In this document: positions 54,637 through 63,533 of the stretch, in pieces
Layout: every line of letters begins with the position of its first letter
Numbering within the stretch: the stretch's first letter is position 1
DNA from: CAIRDP01 sp037134895
GTDB taxonomy: Bacteria > Bacteroidota > Bacteroidia > Bacteroidales > FEN-979
DNA length: 64,000 nucleotides
Reading direction: 5' to 3'
Assembly (NCBI GenBank): GCA_037134895.1
Contig: JBAXLI010000011.1
Coordinates: 1 to 64,000, forward strand
Made by a program: the position numbers and the translations under genes
Notes under the pieces: generated by a model
What the model was told of the DNA's origin: nothing
Database searches by the model: none
What the model saw: only the letters and a program-made list of their open reading frames with translations

Positions 54637-56112
54637 ATGAAAGTTCAAAAATGGTTTCATGTAAGCGTTCTTGTGGCAGTGATCCTGCTCACCGGCGCCT
54701 GCAAAAAACAAACTTCACGCACCACAGGATGGGAGTATAACAACTCCAAGAACGGCGGTTTCGAAGTAAGCGCTTTCCAGGACCAGGGCACCGGCCCGGG
54801 CCTTGTATTCATCGAGGGTGGGACCTTCACCATGGGCCAGACCCAGGATGACGTCCTGTACGAATGGAACAACCAGCCCAAACGGGTTACCGTGACGAGT
54901 TTCTATATGGATGAAACCGAGACACGCAACCTCGATTACCTGGAATACCTTTACTGGCTTGCCCGTGTTTATGGTGCCGACTATCCCGGCGTTTACCGCA
55001 AAGCACTTCCCGACACCCTGGTATGGCGTGACCGCCTGGCCTACAACGAACCCCTTGTTGAGTATTATTTCCGCCATCCGGCTTACAGGAATTATCCCGT
55101 AGTGGGTGTTACCTGGGTCCAGGCTAATGATTATTGCGCATGGAGAACCGACAGGGTTAATGAAATGCTGCTCATCCGCAAGGGAATCCTTTCAATGGAT
55201 CCCGCCCAGAAGAATGAAAACAATTTCAATACCGAAGCCTACCTTGCCGGACAGTATGAAGGCCTGGTTGACAAACCCATGCCCGACCTCAACCCCAACG
55301 GTACCGGAACACGAAAAGTCAAAATGGAGGATGGCATCATGCTTCCGAAATACCGTCTGCCGACAGAGGCTGAATGGGAATATGCTGCACTCGGACTGAT
55401 CGGTAATACCGTTTACGAAAGAGTTGTTGAACGTAAGAATTACCCTTGGAACGGATCCTATGTACGCACAAACCAGTCACGGTACTACGGCACATTTATG
55501 GATAACTTCAAACGCGGTAAAGGCGACTACATGGGTGTTGCCGGCAACCTTAACGACGGCGCCGATATCCCCGCTTCCTGCGGATCCTATTTCCCCAACG
55601 ATTACGGACTCTACAACATGGCCGGTAACGTGAGTGAATGGGTGGCCGATGTATACCGCCCTCTTTCATTCAACGATATGTCGGATATGCGTCCATATCG
55701 CGGTAACGTATTCACGACTCCGGTAAGGGATGCAGAAGGCTTCCTGGCCGAAAAAGACAGTCTTGGCCATATGAAGCAAAGAGATATTACTCCTGCTGAA
55801 GCGAAGAACCGCAAGAACTACCGCCAGGCCGACAATATCAATTACCTCGATGGCGATTACCAGTCGAACATCAGCACCGAATACTGGAGCAACTTCAACC
55901 GCGACTCTTCAGGAACAAACCTGATGTACCAGTATGGGATGAGCTCACTCATCAGCGATAAGGCCCGTGTGTACAAAGGTGGCAGCTGGAAAGATCCTGC
56001 CTATTACATGAGCCCCGGAATGCGCCGCTATCTTGACGAAACGGATGCTTCCGATGCTATCGGTTTCCGTTGCGCTATGACCCGCGTAGGTGGAGCAATC
56101 CCCGGAAAATAA
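54637..56112 (+). CDS. gldJ: Gliding motility/T9SS lipoprotein GldJ
   Basis: The lipoprotein signal ends at TGAC-KK (Cys22). The following TGWEYNNSKNGGF, then PGLVFIEGGTFTMGQTQDDV, then MDETETRNLDYLEYLYWLAR match the GldJ family, with the FGE-sulfatase fold (YRLPTEAEWEYAALG, NVSEWVADVYRP, AYYMSPGMRRYLDE and GFRCAMT) filling the rest of the 491 aa. GldJ stabilises the GldK/N ring of the type IX motor and is needed for gliding in Flavobacterium, where it also sits beside porU and murF. An intrinsic terminator follows the stop. Confidence 0.92.
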   Translation: MKVQKWFHVSVLVAVILLTGACKKQTSRTTGWEYNNSKNGGFEVSAFQDQGTGPGLVFIEGGTFTMGQTQDDVLYEWNNQPKRVTVTSFYMDETETRNLDYLEYLYWLARVYGADYPGVYRKALPDTLVWRDRLAYNEPLVEYYFRHPAYRNYPVVGVTWVQANDYCAWRTDRVNEMLLIRKGILSMDPAQKNENNFNTEAYLAGQYEGLVDKPMPDLNPNGTGTRKVKMEDGIMLPKYRLPTEAEWEYAALGLIGNTVYERVVERKNYPWNGSYVRTNQSRYYGTFMDNFKRGKGDYMGVAGNLNDGADIPASCGSYFPNDYGLYNMAGNVSEWVADVYRPLSFNDMSDMRPYRGNVFTTPVRDAEGFLAEKDSLGHMKQRDITPAEAKNRKNYRQADNINYLDGDYQSNISTEYWSNFNRDSSGTNLMYQYGMSSLISDKARVYKGGSWKDPAYYMSPGMRRYLDETDASDAIGFRCAMTRVGGAIPGK

Positions 56113-56129
56113 ACTTTTTTAACTGAATG

Positions 56130-56165
56130 AAAAGCTGCTCTGATATCCCGGGGCAGCTTTTTTTA
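56130..56165 (+). terminator. Intrinsic terminator after gldJ
   Basis: AAAAGCTGC and GCAGCTTTT form a 9-bp stem followed by further T residues, 17 bp after the stop. Confidence 0.8.
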
Positions 56166-56188
56166 TATACATTCTAAATAGATTTTAG

Positions 56189-56196
56189 TAAATTTG
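56189..56196 (+). promoter_or_regulatory. Candidate -7 box TAAATTTG for murF
   Basis: Exact TAnnTTTG followed by GCACC, close to the porP one (GCGCC). It lies 18 bp before the ATG. Confidence 0.55.
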
Positions 56197-56214
56197 CACC
56201 GAAATCATGAATTA

Positions 56215-57513
56215 ATGTTTAGCAGTTTATCCGACCTCTATAATATATTTACAGAGCATCCCCGGATTGTTACCGACAGCCGTAACATTATTCCTTCCTG
56301 CATGTTTTTTGCTCTAAAGGGAGAGCGTTTCAACGGAAATCATTTTGCAGCTGCAGCACTCGATCAGGGTGCTTCTTATGTTATTATTGATGAACCTGAA
56401 TTTCAAACCGATGCCCGCTGCCTCCTGGTTGAAGATGTGCTGCATACGCTTCAGGATCTCGCCAGGCATCACAGGAGCACTTTTACAATACCCGTCATCG
56501 GCATCACCGGTACAAACGGGAAAACAACCACCAAAGAGCTTATCAGCTCTGTCCTGTCAAGGAAGTACAAAGTGGTTAGCACTACAGGAAACCTCAACAA
56601 CCATATTGGCGTTCCCCTTACCCTGCTGAGAATGGACAGGGAGACCGGGATCGCTGTCATTGAAATGGGAGCAAACCATCCGGGTGAAATTGATTTTCTT
56701 TGCCGGATCGCGTTGCCCGGGTATGGCCTTATAACCAACGTAGGAAAAGCCCATCTTGAAGGGTTCGGGAGTTTTGAGGGCGTGGTAAAAACTAAAACCG
56801 AACTCTACCGTTTTCTTTTGGAAACCGGGGGCAAAGTATTCATTAATTCTGCCGACAGCATCCTGATGGAGCATTCCCGGGAGCCGGGGCATATTAAATA
56901 CGGGTTTGACGAGAACGACTTTCTAAAGGGATATCTTGCTGAATCGGGGGATTTCGTCAGGCTTAACATTACAACGAAAGACGGAAGCATTCTTGGAATA
57001 CAATCCGGGCTTTTTGGGGGTTACAATGCCCCGAATATCCTTGCATCAGCCTGCATTGGAAGGTATTTCAATGTGAGTGATGAAGATATCAGGCTTGCCA
57101 TTGAATCCTATACACCCGCAAATAACCGCTCCCAGGTGCGGCAAACCGGAAGGAACACTCTGGTTATGGATGCTTACAACGCAAATCCCTCCAGCATGGA
57201 AGCCGCACTGAGGTTTTTTGCTTCTTCCTCATATGAAAATAAAGTGGTGATCCTTGGCGATATGCTTGAACTTGGCGCCGAATCAGATACTCTTCACACT
57301 CAAATCCTTCAGATTATCGGAGAACTTCAGTTCCCCGAAGTTTACCTGGTTGGACCTGTTTTTACCCGGGTCAACACAAAAAGAGAGAACCTCTGTTTTA
57401 GCGACAGCGAGCTTGCAAAGCTTTGGTTCAGCCATCACTGTCCTTCTTCAAAAGCCATTCTACTGAAAGGAAGCCGGGGAATGAAGCTTGAAACAATTTC
57501 CGAAATCCTGTAA
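56215..57513 (+). CDS. murF: UDP-N-acetylmuramoyl-tripeptide:D-Ala-D-Ala ligase
   Basis: I took the ATG at 56215; the TTG at 56194 falls inside the promoter. The Mur-ligase P-loop GITGTNGKTTTKELI is near residue 92-106, followed by GNLNNHIGVPLTLL, EMGANHPGEID and the C-terminal DAYNANPSSMEAAL. It adds D-Ala-D-Ala to the muropeptide precursor in the cytoplasm. The stop is immediately followed by the anmK start, so both cell-wall genes are co-transcribed. Confidence 0.96.
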   Translation: MFSSLSDLYNIFTEHPRIVTDSRNIIPSCMFFALKGERFNGNHFAAAALDQGASYVIIDEPEFQTDARCLLVEDVLHTLQDLARHHRSTFTIPVIGITGTNGKTTTKELISSVLSRKYKVVSTTGNLNNHIGVPLTLLRMDRETGIAVIEMGANHPGEIDFLCRIALPGYGLITNVGKAHLEGFGSFEGVVKTKTELYRFLLETGGKVFINSADSILMEHSREPGHIKYGFDENDFLKGYLAESGDFVRLNITTKDGSILGIQSGLFGGYNAPNILASACIGRYFNVSDEDIRLAIESYTPANNRSQVRQTGRNTLVMDAYNANPSSMEAALRFFASSSYENKVVILGDMLELGAESDTLHTQILQIIGELQFPEVYLVGPVFTRVNTKRENLCFSDSELAKLWFSHHCPSSKAILLKGSRGMKLETISEIL

Positions 57514-58566
57514 ATGATGGAATATACTGCAGTCGGACTGATGTCGGGAACTTCCCTTGATGGGCTTGATATTGCGTGCTGCAAGTTTATTTTTAAAGAC
57601 GGCGGATGGCATTACTCGGTTCTCCAGGCCGAAACCATCCCGTATCCCGCATCCTGGATCAATATTCTTTCGGCCCTTCCTGAGGCTTCAGCCGAGGAAT
57701 ATGTTTACACCGACCATCTTTTCGGCCATTATATAGGAAAACTTACAGCTGACTTTTTAAATAAACACTCTATCAGGGCTGATTTCATCTCCTCCCATGG
57801 GCATACGGTGTTTCATCAGCCCTCAAGAGGTTTTACGGCACAGATCGGCCACGGAGCTGCCATAAGGTCAGAAGTAAACCTTCCTGTGATATGTGACTTC
57901 CGTACCGGGGATGTCGCAAACGGCGGACAAGGTGCCCCGCTGGTCCCGGCCGGAGATAAATTATTATTTCCCGAATATGATTACTGCCTGAACCTTGGCG
58001 GATTTGCAAATATTTCCTGTGATGCCGGCATGGAAAGGATTGCTTTCGACATCTGCCCGGTCAATATCGTGCTTAATGAACTTGCGCTCAGGGAAGGGAT
58101 GAAATTCGACAAGGATGGAACTCTCGCTGCATCCGGGCAAACCGATCCAATACTGCTTGGAAAATTAAATGAACTGGAGTTTTATTCTCAATCGGGACCC
58201 AAATCACTGGGAAAAGAATGGGTCGTTGAATATATTTTTCCACTTCTGCAGAGGTCCGGCCTGAACACCCGGGAACTTCTTAACACTTTCTGCACTCATA
58301 TTTCAATGCAGATTTCCAGGCATACAGGAAATGAACAGCTTAAAAAAGTACTTGTCACGGGTGGTGGCACGCATAATAAATACCTGGTCTCGAAGATCCA
58401 GTCGCAGATCAGGCCAAAACTGATAATACCTGATTTACTTACATTAGATTTTAAAGAGGCCATAATTTTTGCCTTTCTCGGAGTTCTGCGCAAGAGAGAT
58501 GAAATTAACTGCCTTAAGACCGTCACCGGAGCAAAACAGGACGGATCTTATGGGGCAAACTATTGA
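57514..58566 (+). CDS. anmK: Anhydro-N-acetylmuramic acid kinase
   Basis: The first codon directly follows the murF stop. The 350-aa protein has the family start MSGTSLDGLDIACC, then SHGHTVFHQPSRGFTAQIGH, then VICDFRTGDVANGGQGAPLVP, and the ATPase-fold segment VTGGGTHNKYLVSKI near the end. It phosphorylates and opens anhydro-MurNAc released by wall turnover, so it recycles peptidoglycan sugars next to a synthesis gene. Length and motifs are normal. Confidence 0.95.
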   Translation: MMEYTAVGLMSGTSLDGLDIACCKFIFKDGGWHYSVLQAETIPYPASWINILSALPEASAEEYVYTDHLFGHYIGKLTADFLNKHSIRADFISSHGHTVFHQPSRGFTAQIGHGAAIRSEVNLPVICDFRTGDVANGGQGAPLVPAGDKLLFPEYDYCLNLGGFANISCDAGMERIAFDICPVNIVLNELALREGMKFDKDGTLAASGQTDPILLGKLNELEFYSQSGPKSLGKEWVVEYIFPLLQRSGLNTRELLNTFCTHISMQISRHTGNEQLKKVLVTGGGTHNKYLVSKIQSQIRPKLIIPDLLTLDFKEAIIFAFLGVLRKRDEINCLKTVTGAKQDGSYGANY

Positions 58567-58585
58567 CTTTTGAATTTAATTGTTT

Positions 58586-58593
58586 TATCTTTG
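58586..58593 (+). promoter_or_regulatory. Candidate -7 box TATCTTTG for folC
   Basis: Exact TAnnTTTG with an ATTG at 58562-58565 20 bp upstream. The leader of about 60 bp before folC holds no further signal. Confidence 0.5.
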
Positions 58594-58656
58594 TTCGGAT
58601 TGAGTTTGAACCTGATATATAATGCTGTTTATTAACCTATTACAAAAACGACAGAT

Positions 58657-59952
58657 ATGAGTTACAAAGAAGCGATAGAGTACATGAACGCACAGCTCCC
58701 GATGTTTCACAGGGTTGGAGCTGCTGCATATAAAGCGAACCTCGACAACACTCTTGCCTTGTGTTCGGTGCTTGGTGATCCGCAGAAAAATTTCAAATGC
58801 ATACATATCACCGGGACTAACGGGAAGGGCTCGGTTGCCCACATGCTTGCCTCGATTCTTCAGCAAAAAGGGCTGCGGGCAGGTTTATATACCTCTCCCC
58901 ATCTTAAAGATTTTCGTGAGCGGATAAGAGTAAATGGTAAAAAAATCTCAAAAGCATATGTACCTGCTTTCATTTCAAGGAACATGGAGGAATTTGAGAA
59001 AATCAGTCCTTCGTTTTTTGAGCTTTCAGTTGCAATGGCATTCAAGTATTTCAAGGAACAGCATGTTCATGTTGCAATTGTTGAGGCAGGAATGGGAGGA
59101 AGGCTTGATTCAACGAATATAATCACGCCCCTGCTTTCGGTTATTACCAATGTCAGTCTCGACCACATGCAGTTCCTTGGTGACACAACCCTGAAAATAG
59201 CCCAGGAGAAAGCCGGCATTTTTAAACCCGGTATACCTGTGCTTATAGGAGAGCGCCAGGAGAAAATTGATGCTATCTTTAAAAAACAAGCCAAGGCCAT
59301 GCAGAGTGAGATCAGCTTTGCCTCCGATCATTATTCCGCAGTAAAGATCAGGAACTGGGGTCGCAGGGCCATTCACCTGAACATTGACTTGTATAAGGAC
59401 AATGAAATCTACATAAAAAAGATCCCTTGTCCGCTCGGAGGTGATTACCAGATGAAGAACCTTGTGACACTAATGGGAATTATCGACGAACTCAACAAAC
59501 AGGGTTTTGGAATTACTGCCGATCACATTAAAAAAGGCATACGTTATTCGGCCATCCGCACTGGTTTCAAAGGCCGCTGGTACGTTCTTACTCAGAAACC
59601 TCTTACCATCTGCGACACCGGGCATAACGAAGCCGGGATCATGGAAGTCGTAACACAGATTGAAACGATTCCTTATGGCAAGCTTCATTTTGTTCTTGGA
59701 ACCGTCAGTGATAAGGAACCCTCACTGATCCTGAAACACCTGCCTGCCAAAGCCACCTACTATTTCTGCAAGGCAGATATCCCAAGGGGAATGGAAGCAG
59801 ATTCACTGAAAGAACTTGCAGCCGGGTACAAACTGAAAGGTAAAAGCTACAAGAGCGTTAAGCTTGCATATGAAGCCGCAAAGCTGGCTGCAAAGGACAA
59901 TGATCTCATTTTTATCGGTGGAAGCACTTTTGTAGTAGGGGAAGTACTTTAG
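58657..59952 (+). CDS. folC: Folylpolyglutamate/dihydrofolate synthase
   Basis: The 431-aa Mur-ligase-like protein has the P-loop HITGTNGKGSVAHML near 50-64, then LYTSPHLKDFRERIRVNG and VEAGMGGRLDSTNI, and the C-terminal domain with CDTGHNEAGI. The enzyme adds glutamate to dihydropteroate and folates in the cytoplasm. Length and motif order are those of the bacterial bifunctional enzyme. The end is followed by a heptad repeat hairpin and the convergent thiS gene. Confidence 0.95.
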   Translation: MSYKEAIEYMNAQLPMFHRVGAAAYKANLDNTLALCSVLGDPQKNFKCIHITGTNGKGSVAHMLASILQQKGLRAGLYTSPHLKDFRERIRVNGKKISKAYVPAFISRNMEEFEKISPSFFELSVAMAFKYFKEQHVHVAIVEAGMGGRLDSTNIITPLLSVITNVSLDHMQFLGDTTLKIAQEKAGIFKPGIPVLIGERQEKIDAIFKKQAKAMQSEISFASDHYSAVKIRNWGRRAIHLNIDLYKDNEIYIKKIPCPLGGDYQMKNLVTLMGIIDELNKQGFGITADHIKKGIRYSAIRTGFKGRWYVLTQKPLTICDTGHNEAGIMEVVTQIETIPYGKLHFVLGTVSDKEPSLILKHLPAKATYYFCKADIPRGMEADSLKELAAGYKLKGKSYKSVKLAYEAAKLAAKDNDLIFIGGSTFVVGEVL

Positions 59953-59971
59953 TAAACTGGGCGATCGGGTT

Positions 59972-60042
59972 GCTGGATGCAAGATGCAGGATACAGGATG
60001 CGGGGTATCATGTATCTTGCATCCTGCATCGGCGCGAAGCGC
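59972..60042. repeat. Inverted heptad array (GGATGCA / TGCATCC) and GGCGC hairpin
   Basis: GATGCAAGATGCAGGATAC pairs with GTATCTTGCATCCTGCATC (59975-60030). The perfect small stem GGCGC-gaa-GCGCC (60031-60043) follows and touches the thiS stop codon. The structure lies between two convergent genes and may terminate both. Confidence 0.75.
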
Positions 60043-60246
60043 CTAGCCCCCGCTGACAAGGTGCAACACCATCACGTCATCCTGGTCTTTAATCGTTGCA
60101 GTAGAATATTCGTCTTTCTTAACGAGTACCCCGTTTATTTTTATCACAAGCATTTTAAATGAATACTTTTTTAATTTCAGAAGTTCATTTACTGTGACAC
60201 TCTCCCCTTCAACCTCCTCGTGATTATTATTTAATATTATATTCAT
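60043..60246 (-). CDS. thiS: ThiS-type sulfur carrier protein
   Basis: The 67-aa ubiquitin-fold protein has FKMLVIKINGVLVKKDEYS and VMVLHLVSGG, ending in the Gly-Gly that becomes the thiocarboxylate. ThiS carries sulfur for the thiazole ring of thiamin, and MoaD relatives do the same for molybdopterin. The call as ThiS rests on the sequence; the neighbour AOR makes a role in tungstopterin possible too. thiF lies 110 bp upstream on the same strand, and no other thiamin gene is present. Confidence 0.85.
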   Translation of the reverse strand: MNIILNNNHEEVEGESVTVNELLKLKKYSFKMLVIKINGVLVKKDEYSTATIKDQDDVMVLHLVSGG

Positions 60247-60272
60247 CTCTCTTTCAATATATAAGGCAACCC

Positions 60273-60377
60273 CCTGTTACTCTGTTACTCTGTTACTCTG
60301 TTACTCTGTCACTCTGTTACTCTGTTACTCTGTTACTCTGTTACTCTGTCACTCTATTACTCTGTTACCCTGTCACC
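60273..60377. repeat. 8-bp tandem repeat CTGTTACT, 13 units
   Basis: From 60274 exactly thirteen 8-bp units read CTGTTACT, with variants CTGTCACT, CTATTACT, CTGTTACC and CTGTCACC at the right end. The array lies between thiS and thiF and its right edge includes the last codons of thiF. Confidence 0.95.
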
Positions 60378-60953
60378 TTCCAAAAGGATTTCCATCACCA
60401 CATTCGCCTGCATATTTGCAACCATTCCAACCCTTGGAGCCAGGGGTGGCTGAGCTTCGGAAATTTCCGTGTCTTCATCCCCGCATATATGCAGGTTTCC
60501 ACTTCGGCGGTAGTGAATGCTTTCATTCATCCCCCATCCTGCCATACCGACACCAACCACCAGCGGCTTATCGGGAAAAGCAGATAATACAGTCTCAATC
60601 AGCATCTCCTTCTCCCCGGCCTGGTCAAAGGCTTCTACAATCACATCACAATCCTTAAAATACCTCAGGATATGCTCAGGGTCAAGTTTTGTTTCGTATG
60701 CAATTACACTTACCGAAGAGTTTACCTGGTGTATCACCCGCTTCAGTGCAACGGCCTTTGCCTCACCAACCTGGCTCAGGAAATAATACTGCCGGTTGAG
60801 ATTCGGCTCACTCACTATATCAAAATCGACCAGAACCAGCGTGCCTATGCCAACCCTGGCAAGAGCCACTGCACAATTAGACCCTAATCCACCGCATCCG
60901 GCAATCGCAACCGTTTTGGATTTCAGCTTGTGTTTTATCTCAGCAAATGTCAT
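60357..60953 (-). CDS. thiF: ThiF/MoeB-family adenylyltransferase
   Basis: The 198-aa protein has the E1-like nucleotide site IAGCGGLGSNCAVALARVG near 17-35, DFDIVSEPNLNRQYY with the catalytic Arg near 55, and VEAFDQAGEKEM later. It adenylates the Gly-Gly tail of a ThiS/MoaD protein. At this length it is the short ThiF form lacking the C-terminal rhodanese. The last residues (G-D-R-V-T-E and the stop) are coded by units of the 8-bp repeat, so the array has set the present C-terminus. The AOR gene is divergent 390 bp away. Confidence 0.88.
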   Translation of the reverse strand: MTFAEIKHKLKSKTVAIAGCGGLGSNCAVALARVGIGTLVLVDFDIVSEPNLNRQYYFLSQVGEAKAVALKRVIHQVNSSVSVIAYETKLDPEHILRYFKDCDVIVEAFDQAGEKEMLIETVLSAFPDKPLVVGVGMAGWGMNESIHYRRSGNLHICGDEDTEISEAQPPLAPRVGMVANMQANVVMEILLEGDRVTE

Positions 60954-61190
60954 ACTTGAAATCTGATCTGAAAAAAATCATACAAAGCTATTAAAGAAAT
61001 TTCAATACCCCAATAAATCCACCTTCAGGAAACTTTACGTCAGACTCCGTAAGAGACTTATTATTCTGACATTGTCTCCCCGGAACTGTTCAGGAAAGTC
61101 AGGACAAGAGATAAGACTAATTCATCCGTTATGCAAGTCAAAGCATATCGAACTTTTTGATTTACGGGATGTTGCGATTCCAAATTTCGC

Positions 61191-61198
61191 TATCTTTG
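61191..61198 (+). promoter_or_regulatory. Candidate -7 box TATCTTTG for the AOR gene
   Basis: Exact TAnnTTTG with GTTG at 61171-61174 upstream. Transcription from here would give a leader of about 140 nt that contains the repeat arrays. Confidence 0.5.
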
Positions 61199-61216
61199 TG
61201 TCGTTAATTGATTAAC

Positions 61217-61338
61217 AGATGCGAAATGCGAGATGCGAGATGCAAAACTCACTATCACTCATCCTGCATCCTGCATCCTGCATCTTGCATCCTGCATCCC
61301 GCAGCCTGCATCCAATAACCCAGTAACCCAGTAACCCA
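61217..61338. repeat. Heptad inverted array and 8-bp CAGTAACC array in the AOR leader
   Basis: GATGCGAAATGCGAGATGCGAGATGCA (61218-61244) is followed by about seven CATCCTG-type units (61258-61313), which are complementary in the 7-bp register. Three 8-bp units of CAGTAACC type (to about 61338) end 6 bp before the ATG. Confidence 0.85.
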
Positions 61339-61343
61339 AGCAT

Positions 61344-63503
61344 ATGAATTTCTCAGAATTCCAAAAAACTCACAAACTTCTCGCTCAGTACAAATACACC
61401 TGGGCGCCTATTGACAAAGGGTACAACAACAGAACGATCTATATCAATGTCGGAGACCGTACCATCAAAGAAAAACCGGTCAGCCAGCAGATGAAGGATA
61501 AATTCATCGGCGGTAAAGGTTTCGACCTGCGCCTTCTGTGGGATGCCACCAAACCCGATACCAAATGGGATGATCCTGAAAACGAAATTGTGATATCAGG
61601 CGGACCATGCTGCGGGATCACCCAGTATTCGGGTGCTGGCAAGGCTATCTGCTGCTCAATCAGTCCGCAAACAGATATTATCGTAGATTCCAATGTGGGC
61701 GGATTTTTCGGTCCCTTCCTCAAATTCTGCGGGTTCGATGCGCTGGAGATACAGGGGAAGTCTGACCAGGAAGTCATGATAGTGTTCGAGGAAGAACGTG
61801 AAGTGGTTGAAATCTATGAAGCCGGGGACCTGCCAACCGACAGCCATATCCTCGGTGAGATCCTCCACGACATGATGGCCAACCCCGAGAATGAAAAAGA
61901 CAAGTACAATGTTTCAATCGTTTCAGCAGGAACTGCCGCGGATCATTCGCTGATAGGCATGCTGAACTTCACATTTTATGACATAAAGCGTAAGAAGGTA
62001 AGGCTGAAACAGGCCGGCCGCGGTGGCATAGGAACGGTGCTCCGTGATAAAAAGATCAAGGCGGTGGTAGCCCATGTGAAAACCATCGGCGGAAACCGCA
62101 ACAATGTTGTCAATATGGAAGCCATCCAGGAACGTGGCCGCAAGTTCAACAAGGAAATGAGGGATCTTGACGACAAGCAATGCGAAATGCGTTCAAAAGG
62201 CACGGCACATCTCACACATATCATGCACGATTACGACCTCCTTCCGGTGCATAATTTCAAATTCGGAAGTCATCCCGAGGTTTTTAAAATCAACGGTGAA
62301 GTCTGGAAGTCGTTTTTCACCCAGAATGTCCCCGACGGTTGCTGGGTAGGCTGTAACATGGCCTGCGCAAAGGGTGTCGACAATTACGAACTCCGCAGCG
62401 GTCCATATAAAGGTGAAAAAGTGATTGTTGACGGACCCGAATACGAAACAACTTCTTCACTTGGTTCTATCGCAGGGATTTTCAACCCTGACTTCACTAT
62501 TGAAGCAAACTTCTACTGCGATACTTACGGTATCTGCACGATTTCCTGGGGAACCATCCTCGGTTTTATGATGGAATGTTACGAAAACGGCATTCTTAAT
62601 GAAGAGCGCACTGGCGGGCTCAAACTTAACTTTGGCAATGCCGATGCCGCTATGGAATTGCTTCACCAGGTTTCAAGGGGAGAAGGTTTCGGCCTTATTG
62701 CCGGGCAGGGTGTAAGAAAAATGAAAGGGATCTTTGCAAAGAACGGATGGGGCGACCCCGCCTTCATGCAGGACATTGGTATGGAAAACAAGGGTCTTGA
62801 GTATTCCCAGTATGTTTCCAAGGAGTCACTCGCACAGCAGGGCGGTTATGCCATGACCAACAAAGGCCCCCAGCATGACGAAGCCTGGCTGATCTTCATG
62901 GACATGGTCAATAACCAGATCCCGACCTTTGAGAAAAAAGCAGAAGCGCTACATTATTTTCCCATGTTCCGTACCTGGTTCGGGCTTGCCGGTTTCTGCA
63001 AACTTCCCTGGAATGATGTGGAGCCCGAAAACAATGCCCAGAGCGCCGAGCCAGCGAAAGTCCCCGAGCATGTCGACAACTACGTGACCATATTCAATGC
63101 TGTAACCGGCTTAAATATTGATAAGACGGAACTGCTACGGATGTCGGAGCGTGTTTATAACTTCCAGAGGATTCTCAGCATACGACGCGGATATGGCCTT
63201 AGAAAACACGATGCCCAGCCTTATCGCGCCTGCGGACCGGTGACCAAAGAGGAATATGAATCGAGGGCCGACCGTTATGATAAGCAACTTCTCGAGAAAG
63301 TCGGGTTTGACCCCACAGGAAAATCCACCGAAGAAAAAATGGTTGTCCTGAGAAAACACCGCGAAGACCAGTATGAAAAGCTTCTTGATGCAGTGTACGA
63401 GCGCCGGGGATGGAACAAAAACGGTGTACCTAAGATCGAACATCTGAAGAACATCGGCATGGATCTGCCGGAGGTGCTCGCCGTTGTGGCGCCGCTGCAA
63501 TAG
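61344..63503 (+). CDS. Aldehyde:ferredoxin oxidoreductase family protein (tungstopterin enzyme)
   Basis: The 719-aa protein has the AOR N-terminal domain (VISGGPCCGITQYSGAGKAI near 86-105, GGFFGPFLKFCGFDALEIQG) and the iron-sulfur ligands C-x3-C-x3-C at 333, 337 and 341 (CWVGCNMAC), with Cys552 in GFCKLPW as the likely fourth. The family oxidises aldehydes to acids with a tungsten- or molybdenum-bispterin and a 4Fe-4S cluster, passing electrons to ferredoxin. It is longer than typical 605-aa AORs because of a C-terminal part (about 600-719). Substrate is unknown. The divergent ThiS/ThiF pair could help make its pterin cofactor. Confidence 0.9.
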   Translation: MNFSEFQKTHKLLAQYKYTWAPIDKGYNNRTIYINVGDRTIKEKPVSQQMKDKFIGGKGFDLRLLWDATKPDTKWDDPENEIVISGGPCCGITQYSGAGKAICCSISPQTDIIVDSNVGGFFGPFLKFCGFDALEIQGKSDQEVMIVFEEEREVVEIYEAGDLPTDSHILGEILHDMMANPENEKDKYNVSIVSAGTAADHSLIGMLNFTFYDIKRKKVRLKQAGRGGIGTVLRDKKIKAVVAHVKTIGGNRNNVVNMEAIQERGRKFNKEMRDLDDKQCEMRSKGTAHLTHIMHDYDLLPVHNFKFGSHPEVFKINGEVWKSFFTQNVPDGCWVGCNMACAKGVDNYELRSGPYKGEKVIVDGPEYETTSSLGSIAGIFNPDFTIEANFYCDTYGICTISWGTILGFMMECYENGILNEERTGGLKLNFGNADAAMELLHQVSRGEGFGLIAGQGVRKMKGIFAKNGWGDPAFMQDIGMENKGLEYSQYVSKESLAQQGGYAMTNKGPQHDEAWLIFMDMVNNQIPTFEKKAEALHYFPMFRTWFGLAGFCKLPWNDVEPENNAQSAEPAKVPEHVDNYVTIFNAVTGLNIDKTELLRMSERVYNFQRILSIRRGYGLRKHDAQPYRACGPVTKEEYESRADRYDKQLLEKVGFDPTGKSTEEKMVVLRKHREDQYEKLLDAVYERRGWNKNGVPKIEHLKNIGMDLPEVLAVVAPLQ

Positions 63504-63533
63504 AGACCTTGCTGCCTGTTTTAATAGAATAGG

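Larger units (their letters stand above)
60954..61343. other. Intergenic region between thiF and the AOR gene
   Basis: The 390 bp hold the AOR promoter, a long leader and repeat arrays described separately. I see no further gene. Confidence 0.7.

Noticed and set aside
60273..60377. CRISPR-like array
   Set aside because: The units are 8 bp with no spacers, and no cas gene is present. It is a simple tandem repeat.
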